From contig CAMAZF010000001.1 of the NCBI GenBank assembly GCA_945862985.1, forward strand, positions 186,001 through 250,000: a stretch of DNA of 64,000 bases, given 5' to 3'. This DNA is from Bordetella parapertussis (GTDB taxonomy: Bacteria; Pseudomonadota; Gammaproteobacteria; Burkholderiales; Burkholderiaceae_A). Both the position numbers and the translations under genes were made by a program. The notes below the pieces were generated by a model that did no database searches, had not been told where the DNA came from, and saw only the letters and a list, made by a program, of their open reading frames with translations. Each line of letters starts with the position of its first letter. The first letter of the stretch is position 1. Of this stretch, positions 51,292-59,268 are shown one piece after another.

Positions 51292-52196
51292 AGCTTTTGG
51301 TGGATTGTGGAAACACTCGGTTGAAGTGGCGCATGGTGGGTGACGGGGCTCATGAGGAAGGTGGTCTCAGATGGGATGTCTTTGCACCACAAGACCTGAT
51401 CGACGACTGGCAGCAGGCCCTCATGACGCTGGGGTCACGGACCGAGAATCCCCGCGGCATGTTCTGCAGCGTCGCTCCTGCGGCCCACACCGCGAAGGCC
51501 TGGGCGGCGTTGCAGGCCTTTTGTTCCGCCTCGGGCGCACAGCGGCTTGAGGTTCACCCTGGGGCGAAACTGCATCACGCAGGGTTCGACTGGACGCTGA
51601 CCACCGACTATGAACGGCCCGAGGAGCTCGGGCGAGATCGGTGGGCAGCAGCCCTCGGATTTGTCCATCTCTTTGCTCGTCAGGCTCAGACCCAGTCCAT
51701 GCGACATCGGGATTCATTTTCCGTGGTCTTGGTCTCGGCTGGCACTGCCACGGTGGTGGATCGAGTGTCCGGAGCGTGGGATGGTTCAGGCTGGGTTTGC
51801 ACCCTCGCGCATGGCCAGATTCAGCCTGGCCTTCAGTGCAGCGCAGACGCATTGGCGGAGTCCGCACCTGCGCTCAAACCCGCGCTGCAGCAGGCTTTGA
51901 GCCTCTCCGACGAGCGCCTCGACTGGCCTTTGTTCGACCATCCGGGCTCCACGCAGCGTGCGGTGACCGAGGGGCTCATGGCCGCCCAGCTGGGCGGGCT
52001 GTTCTGGGCCGAACGCATCCTCCCTTTTGATGCCATCTGGCTTCATGGTGGCAATGCTGATTGGTGGAGGCGCGCCCTACAGGCCAGCCCCTGGCGGGGT
52101 CAATGGACCTGCATTCAGGCACCGCTTATTTTTGCGGGGCTAGAGGCGGCGTTGACGCTCGAATCCTCTGCACCAACTGCGTCGTCGATCGATTGA
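51288..52196 (+). CDS. coaX: Type III pantothenate kinase
   Basis: Phosphorylates pantothenate, the first step of coenzyme A synthesis. The 302-residue protein has the phosphate loop DCGNTRLKW (6-14), the catalytic aspartate in GRDRW (115-119), and the second nucleotide loop SAGTATVVDRV (150-160). It is somewhat longer than the usual 250-260 residues. The last 71 bases overlap the convergent hldE2 gene. Confidence 0.92.
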   Translation: MKLLVDCGNTRLKWRMVGDGAHEEGGLRWDVFAPQDLIDDWQQALMTLGSRTENPRGMFCSVAPAAHTAKAWAALQAFCSASGAQRLEVHPGAKLHHAGFDWTLTTDYERPEELGRDRWAAALGFVHLFARQAQTQSMRHRDSFSVVLVSAGTATVVDRVSGAWDGSGWVCTLAHGQIQPGLQCSADALAESAPALKPALQQALSLSDERLDWPLFDHPGSTQRAVTEGLMAAQLGGLFWAERILPFDAIWLHGGNADWWRRALQASPWRGQWTCIQAPLIFAGLEAALTLESSAPTASSID

Positions 52197-52659
52197 TTTC
52201 AAAGGGGATGGAGTAGACCTGGCCTCCCCAGGCCTGGACCTCTTTTGAGCCCACAATGGCCTCTATGGGCCAGTCCCCTCCTTTGACGAGAATGTCTGGT
52301 CGGATGGCGAGGATGAGGTCGAGTGGGGTGGGGGATTCAAACCAGGTGACTCGATCGACACTCTTGAGCGCCCCAGCAACCGCCATTCGGTCCGCTAATG
52401 GACAGATGGGCCGATCAGACCCCTTTTCGAGGGTGCGGACTGAGGCGTCGCTGTTCAGCCCAAGAACCAAGCTGGCTCCAAGGGAACGCGCCTGCGCCAG
52501 AAGCTGAACATGTCCGGGATGGAGAATGTCGTAGACCCCGTTGGTGAAGACCAGTGGCCGGGGCAAGGTCAGCAGCTCAACCTGAGCGCTGGGGCTGAGA
52601 CTTGGCCCATTCGGCCCGTGCCAGAGCCCCGCATCGAGGCACTTGGCGAGAAAATCCAT
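52126..52659 (-). CDS. hldE2 (rfaE2): D-glycero-beta-D-manno-heptose 1-phosphate adenylyltransferase
   Basis: 177-residue nucleotidyltransferase equal to the C-terminal half of E. coli HldE. It makes ADP-heptose for the lipopolysaccharide core. The HxGH-type site is DILHPGHVQLL (44-54), with GLNSDASV and the LVKGGDW loop downstream. A separate kinase (rfaE1) must be elsewhere. The birA-coaX-rfaE2 grouping is common in Burkholderiales. Confidence 0.92.
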   Translation of the reverse strand: MDFLAKCLDAGLWHGPNGPSLSPSAQVELLTLPRPLVFTNGVYDILHPGHVQLLAQARSLGASLVLGLNSDASVRTLEKGSDRPICPLADRMAVAGALKSVDRVTWFESPTPLDLILAIRPDILVKGGDWPIEAIVGSKEVQAWGGQVYSIPFEINRSTTQLVQRIRASTPPLAPQK

Positions 52660-52677
52660 GCGGAGCGCTCGTGAGCC

Positions 52678-53544
52678 TTAGCTGGCGGCCTGAAGGGAAG
52701 CGTTGAGCTCTTTGCGAAAGCGATTGAGCTCCTGCACATTTCCAAAGCTGCGATCGAACAACAGGCTCAGGTTATGAAGGATGCGCTCCGAGACTTTCTT
52801 CTCCCAGTCCGAGTTGAACTGAATCTGCCGATCTAACCAGGTCTCGAGCCATCCGGGCTCAGGCAGACGACTCTGGACCGTGTCATTCGGAAAGAGCGAC
52901 TCGTTCACGTGAAGGTTCGTGGGGTGCAAGGCCTGCTGAGTACGGCCAGCGGAGGCCATCAAGACGCCGATTTTGGCAAATGCAGCGCGGGCTGAGTCCC
53001 CCACGGTGGCCAGGGCCTTCTTCATGTAGCGCAGGTAGGCGCCTCCATGACGGGCTTCGTCTTTCGCAATGGTCTCGTAGATCTGCTTGATGACGGGTTC
53101 TGTATGCCACTCTGCTGCACAGCGATACCAGTGGTTCAGCCGAATTTCGCCACAGAAATGCAGCATGAGGGTCTCTAGGGCAGGGGCAGGGTCGAACTCG
53201 AAACGCACGGCATGGAGTTCGGCCTCCGTCGGCACATGCTGGGGAGCAAAACGCCGCAAGTACTCCATGAGCACCAGGCTGTGCTTTTGCTCCTCATAGA
53301 ACCAGACGGACATGAAGGCACAGAAGTCACTGTCAGAGCGGTTGTCTCTCAGAAACATCTCGGTGGCGGGCAATGCCGCCCACTCCGTGATGGCGTTCAT
53401 CTTGATGGTGCGGGCCTGCTCATCAGAGAGCTGAGAAGGGTCGAACCGCGCCCAGTCGATATCTTTTTCTAAATCCCAGCGGACACGCTCAAAGGCGCGA
53501 AACAGCTCTGGGTAGAGCATCTGGTCTGCGGATATGGATCTCAT
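52678..53544 (-). CDS. Ferritin-like diiron protein (acyl-ACP desaturase-like)
   Basis: 288-residue helical protein with two ExxH pairs typical of a carboxylate-bridged diiron site: EEQKH (84-88) and DEARH (162-166). Likely extra ligands are Glu54 (ITEWAALPATE) and Glu133 (CGEIRLNHW). Spacing resembles acyl-ACP desaturases and related ferritin-like oxidases. It could introduce a double bond into, or otherwise oxidise, an acyl chain. It lies 53 bases downstream of the light-cluster operon on the same strand, so it may be read through from it. The substrate is unknown. Confidence 0.75.
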   Translation of the reverse strand: MRSISADQMLYPELFRAFERVRWDLEKDIDWARFDPSQLSDEQARTIKMNAITEWAALPATEMFLRDNRSDSDFCAFMSVWFYEEQKHSLVLMEYLRRFAPQHVPTEAELHAVRFEFDPAPALETLMLHFCGEIRLNHWYRCAAEWHTEPVIKQIYETIAKDEARHGGAYLRYMKKALATVGDSARAAFAKIGVLMASAGRTQQALHPTNLHVNESLFPNDTVQSRLPEPGWLETWLDRQIQFNSDWEKKVSERILHNLSLLFDRSFGNVQELNRFRKELNASLQAAS

Positions 53545-53597
53545 TTTTCGATTGTATGGAGATTTTGAGACGAATCGATGACATTTCGCGCAAAGTG

Positions 53598-54044
53598 TCA
53601 GTGGGATTGGGCTCGCTTGGCAATGAGTTTTTTACTCAGACGGGTGAGTCCACCCACCAGCGGGAAAACGGCCAAGAGCGCACTGGCATCCCAGTGGTCT
53701 TCGTGCAGGAGGATGTCTTTCTCTGCGTTGAGGGTGAGCCAACTGGTCCCAGGAATGACCACTTCCTGTGCGTGGGCGTTCAGGCGGAACCGGAAAACCC
53801 AGCGCACCGCTACGGCGCTGCCCGGGGTCGAGGATGCGAGGGCCAGAGACTCAAATCTTGGGCGGTAGAGGCCTGTGAACATGGCCGAGTAGCTCTGAAG
53901 GATGGCCTCTCGACCGAAGACGGTGTGGAAGGGGTCACGGAATTCTGCATTCACCGCATAAAACGCGCCAAGCTCTGTCAGCCGCTCCGGGCTGAGCTGC
54001 TCAACACAGGATTGGAATCGGAGCCACCAGTCGTCTAGGTTCAT
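53598..54044 (-). CDS. SnoaL-like / nuclear transport factor 2 fold protein
   Basis: 148-residue single-domain protein of the NTF2-like cone fold, seen in the N-terminal helices WWLRFQSCVEQL, the pattern GAFYAVNAEFRDPFHTV, and the C-terminal strands around HEDHWD. Relatives act as small isomerases, hydrolases or ligand binders. It ends the eleven-gene light-cluster operon and overlaps the SDR gene by four bases. Confidence 0.8.
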   Translation of the reverse strand: MNLDDWWLRFQSCVEQLSPERLTELGAFYAVNAEFRDPFHTVFGREAILQSYSAMFTGLYRPRFESLALASSTPGSAVAVRWVFRFRLNAHAQEVVIPGTSWLTLNAEKDILLHEDHWDASALLAVFPLVGGLTRLSKKLIAKRAQSH

Positions 54045-54850
54045 TGGGGTCGGGCACGGGCCAGCAGTGAGAGGGCAATTCGATGGGGCAGGATGCGCAA
54101 GAGCTTGAGCCCCAGTGTAAATCGCTTGGGAAAGTGGATCTCAAACGCACCGGTGGCAAGTCCCGCGAGGGTCTCCTGGGCGGCCTGCTCAGGGGTGAGC
54201 AGGGCGGGCATCTCAAAGGTGTTCTGGTCTGTCAGGCGAGTCTGCACGAATCCAGGGCTGACGATCGAGACGTCCACGCCGAGGGGCTTGAGCTCGACAT
54301 GACTGGTTTCGGCCACGGCCATGAGGCCCGCCTTGCTGGCGCTGTAGGCCAGAGCCTGAGGCAGGCCACGGTAGGCAGCCACACTCCCGAACCAGCAGAG
54401 GTGGCGCGGAGGCCCTGAGGGTGCAACAGCCTTGGGGTCGCCCAGGCCCCAGGCCTCAGAGAGCGCGCTCAGCCCATCAAAGGCTGCGTTGAGGTTCGTA
54501 TCAATGAGGTCTCGTGCCACGGAGGGATCAAACTTCGCGCAGGACAGGGGCTTATAGTCCCCAGCAACCCAGAAGACCACGTCGGGAAGGCGGGACCGGG
54601 ATGATTGCTGCTCAAGGGCATGGCGCACGGCCCCTGGCTCACGAATGTCGCAGATGACTTTGAGGACATCAGGGTCGGGGAACCCATCCTCCAGCGCATC
54701 GAGCCTTCGGGCCGAAACACAGACCTTGGCACCCTGCAGAACCAAGGCGCGGCCCAGCGAGAGCCCAATGCCCGTGGAGGCACCGATCACCCAAACCACT
54801 CGAGTGGACCAGTCTCGAATGGGTGTGTTGGGGGGGCTCAACCAGGTCAT
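54041..54850 (-). CDS. Short-chain dehydrogenase/reductase
   Basis: 269-residue classical-type SDR: cofactor loop GASTGIG (23-29) with an arginine in SARRLD that favours NADPH, catalytic serine in FGSVAAYRG and YSASK with the catalytic Tyr and Lys. The usual NNAG motif is replaced by WVAGDY. The substrate is unknown; the lipid-modifying context suggests a fatty-acid derivative. Overlaps of four bases on both sides. Confidence 0.87.
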   Translation of the reverse strand: MTWLSPPNTPIRDWSTRVVWVIGASTGIGLSLGRALVLQGAKVCVSARRLDALEDGFPDPDVLKVICDIREPGAVRHALEQQSSRSRLPDVVFWVAGDYKPLSCAKFDPSVARDLIDTNLNAAFDGLSALSEAWGLGDPKAVAPSGPPRHLCWFGSVAAYRGLPQALAYSASKAGLMAVAETSHVELKPLGVDVSIVSPGFVQTRLTDQNTFEMPALLTPEQAAQETLAGLATGAFEIHFPKRFTLGLKLLRILPHRIALSLLARARPQ

Positions 54851-55419
54851 GGCTGTGGGCGTCGGAAGGCCAGGGTGACCTGACCCACAGGGATTCCAAA
54901 CTTCGTCATGGTGGCTTTATTGATCATGACTTCGTTGTCGATGAGATGCATCCAGTCGTCAAACTGCAGCTCAATGGAGCGGCCATCGACGGGAACTGCG
55001 AGCGTGTATTGCCAGCGAAGGGCGTTTCCACGAATCTCTCCCTTGGCTTGCCCCACGACATCATCGGCTGCGCCGGACCAGAGACCAGGGCCTAGACGCT
55101 TCAGGCGCCAGATCCGCTTTTGTTTCTCACCGTCACTCCAGACAAAGGACTCATCCAGCACGCCCTGGTCACCTTCAAAGCGCCCCTCGATGGTCACGAC
55201 AAAGCGGCGGGTGACCTCACCTTTCCAGTCTTGAACCATGCCCCAGCCCTTGGTCTGGCCTTGGAAGTACTGGGCGAGGTCAAGGACTGGCCGCTGCTCC
55301 TGGTAGCGCTCAACCCCAGGGGCGGCGCATCCAAGCAGGCTTAGACTGAGGACACCGATCATGAAGCCAGGCATGAGCCGATGTTGGAGCTTAGAGATCA
55401 GACGTCGCATTGCGATCAT
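54847..55419 (-). CDS. DUF3833 family lipoprotein
   Basis: 190-residue protein with a signal peptide ending in LLGC (lipobox), so it is anchored to a membrane, probably outer, facing the periplasm. The body matches the DUF3833 pattern: FQGQTKGWGMVQDW, then a beta-rich fold with FDDWMHLIDNEVMINKA. Function is unknown. DUF3833 genes recur beside cfa/FAD/DUF1365 clusters in Gram-negative bacteria. It could start at 55419 or at the second ATG, 55410. Confidence 0.85.
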   Translation of the reverse strand: MIAMRRLISKLQHRLMPGFMIGVLSLSLLGCAAPGVERYQEQRPVLDLAQYFQGQTKGWGMVQDWKGEVTRRFVVTIEGRFEGDQGVLDESFVWSDGEKQKRIWRLKRLGPGLWSGAADDVVGQAKGEIRGNALRWQYTLAVPVDGRSIELQFDDWMHLIDNEVMINKATMTKFGIPVGQVTLAFRRPQP

Positions 55420-56683
55420 GGCGTTTCTCCAGGGAGAGGTAGGTGAGGAGTGCGGTGAGTTTTAAGAGGCAAGGCAGTCCTGCGTAGACCAAGCCGAGGG
55501 CAAAAGGTGCCGCCGCCTGACCGGGCTGATACCCCAACAGGTCGAGCAGGGGGAGGGTGCCGCCAGCCGCGAGGGCCAACGCGAGCTTGGCCATCAGGTT
55601 CCACAGCCCGAAAAACTCCCCATTTCTGGAGTCGGAGAGCCCCACGCGTTGAAGGCTCTGGCTGATGAGCAACGCCGGCGCAATGAGCTCAGCCCCCAAG
55701 CATAGGCCCGTCCCGATGCACACGACCACAAACAGCCAGGCCTGCTCAGCGCCCAGCCAAGGCACGCACAGAAAGAGCAGCACCGAGCCTGACAATGCCA
55801 GGATCCAGGCCCGTTTGGCGGAGAGGCCGCGTTGAATCCCCCGGTTCCAGAGTGGAATGGCTGTCAGCGCGCAGAGAAAGTAGAGCGCCAATAGTCCGGC
55901 GGAGGCAGACTGACTCAGGCCCAGGGCGTCGGACACGAAGAAGAGAAAGAGGGTCGCCGGAATGGCGTTGGCCAGGGCATTGAGGGCCAGGCAGAGAAAA
56001 GTTGCCCTCCCCCTGGGGTCAAGCGCAGTCAGTCCTCTCCAAAGAGAGAGGGGCGCGTGCGCCGCTCTGCTGCCCTCTCGCACTTGACCGGGAAGCCCTC
56101 TCACGCCCATGGCACCCACCAGCGATGAGCCCCAGACGAGCGCCACAATGATGATAGGGGCGCCCATGGCTGCAGCCATCGAAGCCAAGATGACCCCAGT
56201 CAGGGTCAAAAGCTCTCGGGCAGAGACCAGTCTGGCTTGCTGGGTCTCAGGCAGCCCCCAGGCTACGGGCCAGGCTTGATGGGCGAGGCCTGCAGCGCTA
56301 TTGGCCAAGGAAACGAGGATGGCTGCAAGCGTCATCCAGATGAGCAGAGCAGTCTGTCCGAGTAGGTTCGCTGGTGGGAGAAAAAGCGCGGCCAAGCCAA
56401 TGCACAGGAGCACGAGGGCAGGAACGATCCATCGCTCGAAACGTGGCCCCTTGGTGCGATCGATCCACTGACCGAGTAAGGGGTCAACGAAGGCGTCGAC
56501 CAGGCGACTGGCCATCAGCGCCGCACCCACCCAGGCCAGGGGAAGCCCGAGTCCGCCGGCATAAAGCTGTGGGGTGAGAAGGTAGAGCGGCAGGGCGGCT
56601 CCTGCCAGTGGGAGTCCCACAAGGCCATATCGCCAGACCACCGCAGATGTCGGTGCGTCAGGCGCGCTCCGTCCAGCGCTCAC
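55391..56683 (-). CDS. MFS transporter (glycoside-pentoside-hexuronide:cation symporter-like)
   Basis: 430-residue protein with about twelve membrane helices. The loop after the second helix has SRLVDAFVDPLLGQWIDRTK, the pattern of the GPH/MFS_2 group, and a related segment FFGLWNLMAKLALALA lies in the second half. In this operon a lipid or lipid-precursor substrate is as likely as a sugar. It overlaps the chalcone-isomerase-like gene by four bases. Confidence 0.85.
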   Translation of the reverse strand: MSAGRSAPDAPTSAVVWRYGLVGLPLAGAALPLYLLTPQLYAGGLGLPLAWVGAALMASRLVDAFVDPLLGQWIDRTKGPRFERWIVPALVLLCIGLAALFLPPANLLGQTALLIWMTLAAILVSLANSAAGLAHQAWPVAWGLPETQQARLVSARELLTLTGVILASMAAAMGAPIIIVALVWGSSLVGAMGVRGLPGQVREGSRAAHAPLSLWRGLTALDPRGRATFLCLALNALANAIPATLFLFFVSDALGLSQSASAGLLALYFLCALTAIPLWNRGIQRGLSAKRAWILALSGSVLLFLCVPWLGAEQAWLFVVVCIGTGLCLGAELIAPALLISQSLQRVGLSDSRNGEFFGLWNLMAKLALALAAGGTLPLLDLLGYQPGQAAAPFALGLVYAGLPCLLKLTALLTYLSLEKRHDRNATSDL

Positions 56684-57273
56684 GAGGCTCGTTTGGCGAG
56701 TGGCTGAATCAGCGACTGGCGCAGCTTCGGCTCGCTTGTTTTCGGGTCCAGCCAGATGCGAAAGAACTTCTGAGCGAACTCCGGATCTCGAATCTCGCCG
56801 ATCGACCGGCCATTGAAGAAGAAAGGGCTAGGCGATTTCGGCTGATAGACGCCCGTGAGCCGATCACCGGCCTCCACGGAGGGAAAGAGCGCCTTGAGCT
56901 CTGCGAGGCGACGGTCGTTCTGAGTCGCGTCCATCAGCCCGAGACCTTCCATCTCTTCGAGGCTGCGACGCGCAATGTCCTCTCCCTTGAACCGAAGGTT
57001 GTAGTGCAGTTCAAGTGCAAGAGGCCCGTTGAGCAGGGTCGCCTCTTCTGCCTGAGGCAGTGCAAAGAGCCGTGCCTCATAGACTTTAAGGCCCAAAAAT
57101 CTGAGGTCGCCCTTTCCAACGAGACGCAGCCCGAGGCCACGGATCTGGCTCTCGAGTTCACTCAAACCTGACGCCAGGGCGGATCGACTCGTGGCCATGA
57201 AGGCCAAGACGCTCGCACAGCCTGCAGCCCGTAGAAGGCTCCGTCGAGTCCGTTGGGGCAGCATGTCAGGCAT
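56680..57273 (-). CDS. Chalcone isomerase-like periplasmic protein
   Basis: About 197 residues. The N-terminus RTRRSLLRAAG plus a hydrophobic stretch to ALASG looks like a Tat or Sec signal peptide. The body shows the bacterial chalcone-isomerase-like pattern: FLGLKVYEARLF, LELHYNLRF, and FFNGRSIGEI with FFRIWLDPKT near the C-terminus. Bacterial members of this fold mostly have no proven isomerase activity; fatty-acid binding has been shown for plant relatives. Start 57273 or 57264; both overlap or abut the end of the upstream methyltransferase. Confidence 0.82.
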   Translation of the reverse strand: MPDMLPQRTRRSLLRAAGCASVLAFMATSRSALASGLSELESQIRGLGLRLVGKGDLRFLGLKVYEARLFALPQAEEATLLNGPLALELHYNLRFKGEDIARRSLEEMEGLGLMDATQNDRRLAELKALFPSVEAGDRLTGVYQPKSPSPFFFNGRSIGEIRDPEFAQKFFRIWLDPKTSEPKLRQSLIQPLAKRAS

Positions 57274-58615
57274 GGGCGTGGTCGTGCTCGAGCGTGACCT
57301 GAACCACATCCAGATCGCCACTGAAGAATCCGGCTTCGCAATAGGCCAAATAAAACCGCCACATGGCAATGAAGCGTTCCTCGAACCGAAGCGCTCGGAT
57401 GGCTTCTCTGTGGGCGTCAAACCGAACCAGCCACTCTCGAAGGGTGCGGCCATAGTCTTGCCCGAAGCTAAACGAATGCTTCACTCGCAGGCCTTTGGCC
57501 TTGGCATGTCGCTCGAGGTGGGCGGGGCTCATGAGCATGCCCCCCGGGAAGATGTATTTCTGGATAAAGTCCGTTCCGCTCCGATAGTCATTGAACAGGG
57601 ACTCGTCGATGACGATGGCCTGAATGACCGCTTTACCACCCGGCTTGAGCCGATCGCGAAGCGTCTGAAAATAGACGGGCCAATAGTCCTCACCGACCGC
57701 CTCGATCATTTCGATGGACACAATCGCATCAAACTGGCCCTCGACCTCTCGGTAATCGGTGAGCGCAATCTCGGCCCGCTCTGCTAAGCCCTCGGTGGCG
57801 AGACGTTCCATGGCCCAGGCCCGCTGCTCTTTGGAGAGCGTGATGCCCAGGTGCTCGCCTGGCGCGGCTTGGAGTCGCCGAAGCGCGAGCCCTCCCCAGC
57901 CACAGCCAATTTCGAGCGTTCTACTGCCGGCTGCAAGCGGCCCAATTTCTTGGAGCACGCGATCCATTTTACGAACCTGTCCAGCCTCAAGATCCACGGC
58001 TTCACCCCAGGCGCCCTTTTGATCGAAGAGGGCGCTCGAGTAGGTCATGGTGGGATCAAGCCAGAGCTGATAGAAGTCATTTCCGAGGTCGTAATGCGCC
58101 TCGATGTTGCGCTTGGCCTGAGCCAGAGAGTTCGCGCGCATGAGATGGCTCAGTCGGTCGAGCACGAGCAAAAGCGGGTTACCAGAGATCGCGGTCTGCA
58201 GCGCTGACCGGTTACTCACCAAGAGCCGGAGCAATCCAGGTAGGTTGGGTGTGGACCAAGCATCCTGCATATAGGCTTCACCAAATCCGATGTCTCCCTT
58301 GGTGCCTGCCTGTTTCAGGACGTCCCAATCGCGAATCCAGAGCTCCTGCTGGCCAAGGACGGGGTCTGGCTGACCAAAGTGAAGCGTCGACCCATCGGGG
58401 CACTTGAGTTTGAGCTCGCCTTGCTGGATTTGGGAGAGCAGCTTGAGGACCCTACGAGCGATGAAGCCGGGCTTCGAATGAGGCCGTGGGTGAGACCAAG
58501 CCCCTATGCTCGTGTCGGCCTGGGGACGAGCCGCAGCCCCTTGCGCCAGAGCAGCAGCGCCTGCCAATGAATGTTCAGGAGGACAGCAAGACTTGCTAGG
58601 GGTTGTCGTAGCCAT
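57266..58615 (-). CDS. Cyclopropane-fatty-acid synthase family methyltransferase
   Basis: 449-residue SAM-dependent lipid methyltransferase. Typical segments are AHYDLGNDFYQLWLD and MTYSSALF (173-197), the SAM loop LEIGCGWGG (234-242), SIEMIEAVGEDYW, and FIQKYIFPGG. Members of this family either cyclopropanate or methylate unsaturated acyl chains; with the neighbouring FAD and DUF1365 genes, the methyl-branching or furan fatty acid branch is possible. The first 112 bases overlap DUF1365, so a later start (TTG 58567) is possible. Confidence 0.9.
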   Translation of the reverse strand: MATTTPSKSCCPPEHSLAGAAALAQGAAARPQADTSIGAWSHPRPHSKPGFIARRVLKLLSQIQQGELKLKCPDGSTLHFGQPDPVLGQQELWIRDWDVLKQAGTKGDIGFGEAYMQDAWSTPNLPGLLRLLVSNRSALQTAISGNPLLLVLDRLSHLMRANSLAQAKRNIEAHYDLGNDFYQLWLDPTMTYSSALFDQKGAWGEAVDLEAGQVRKMDRVLQEIGPLAAGSRTLEIGCGWGGLALRRLQAAPGEHLGITLSKEQRAWAMERLATEGLAERAEIALTDYREVEGQFDAIVSIEMIEAVGEDYWPVYFQTLRDRLKPGGKAVIQAIVIDESLFNDYRSGTDFIQKYIFPGGMLMSPAHLERHAKAKGLRVKHSFSFGQDYGRTLREWLVRFDAHREAIRALRFEERFIAMWRFYLAYCEAGFFSGDLDVVQVTLEHDHAHA

Positions 58616-59268
58616 AGGAGAAACGCACCTCGTTGAGTCAAGGGTTGAGATTTGCCACTGATGCTGGTGGCAAGGACATGATTTCCGTCGAGGAAATAGT
58701 CAATGCGGGCCAGGAATGGACTGCCGGGCTGAGCCGAGTGAAAGAACCGGAACCGATACTCCCCACGGGCTTCGCAGAAAGGGGAGACGTAGAAGGCCTT
58801 CTCGCAGCTCAAGGTCTGGCCGTTCCGATAGCCCTCTGGCGTCTCGAGCACATAGACGTGACGATCACCGAAGGTATTGTTGACCTCTGCGATGATCGCC
58901 TGGGGGGCCCCATCCGGGCGACAACAGATCCAGAAGCTCACGGGCTTAAAGGCAAAACCCGTGAGCCGCGGGAGGCAGCACAGCCAGATCTCACCTGTGC
59001 CGGGCTCTAGTCCATGGGCCCGCAGCTGCTGCTCCGCCCAGGCCAACAGGGCCGCCCCATTCCCATGGTCTTGGTCTTTGACGCTGATCAGGGCGGGACG
59101 ATTCAGACCAAAACCGAGACCCCCTCTCCACTGCGAGGCCTGAGTGGATCGAAGCGGGATCTGGGTGATGAGGCTTCGGGCCTCAAATGCATGGGCGTGC
59201 GACCCCAAGCGCGCGTGTCTGACACGGCCTTCAAAGAGCGAGGGAATGGCGAGCCCGTCAGGCGGCAT
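58504..59268 (-). CDS. DUF1365 domain protein
   Basis: 254-residue DUF1365 protein with IPSLFEGRVRHARLGSHAH at the start, FAFKPVSFWICCRPDG, VNNTFGDRHVYVL and KAFYVSPF. The family is almost always encoded between an FAD amine oxidase and a cfa-type gene, as here, but has no assigned activity. I chose ATG 59268, which overlaps the upstream FAD gene by 11 bases. The 3' end overlaps the methyltransferase gene by 112 bases. Confidence 0.88.
   Translation of the reverse strand: MPPDGLAIPSLFEGRVRHARLGSHAHAFEARSLITQIPLRSTQASQWRGGLGFGLNRPALISVKDQDHGNGAALLAWAEQQLRAHGLEPGTGEIWLCCLPRLTGFAFKPVSFWICCRPDGAPQAIIAEVNNTFGDRHVYVLETPEGYRNGQTLSCEKAFYVSPFCEARGEYRFRFFHSAQPGSPFLARIDYFLDGNHVLATSISGKSQPLTQRGAFLLWLRQPLASLAVLLNIHWQALLLWRKGLRLVPRPTRA

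Noticed and set aside
52904-52913. TTCACGTGAA palindrome resembling the parS core
   Set aside because: Only the central ten bases match; the flanking positions required by ParB differ, and it lies inside the diiron protein gene.
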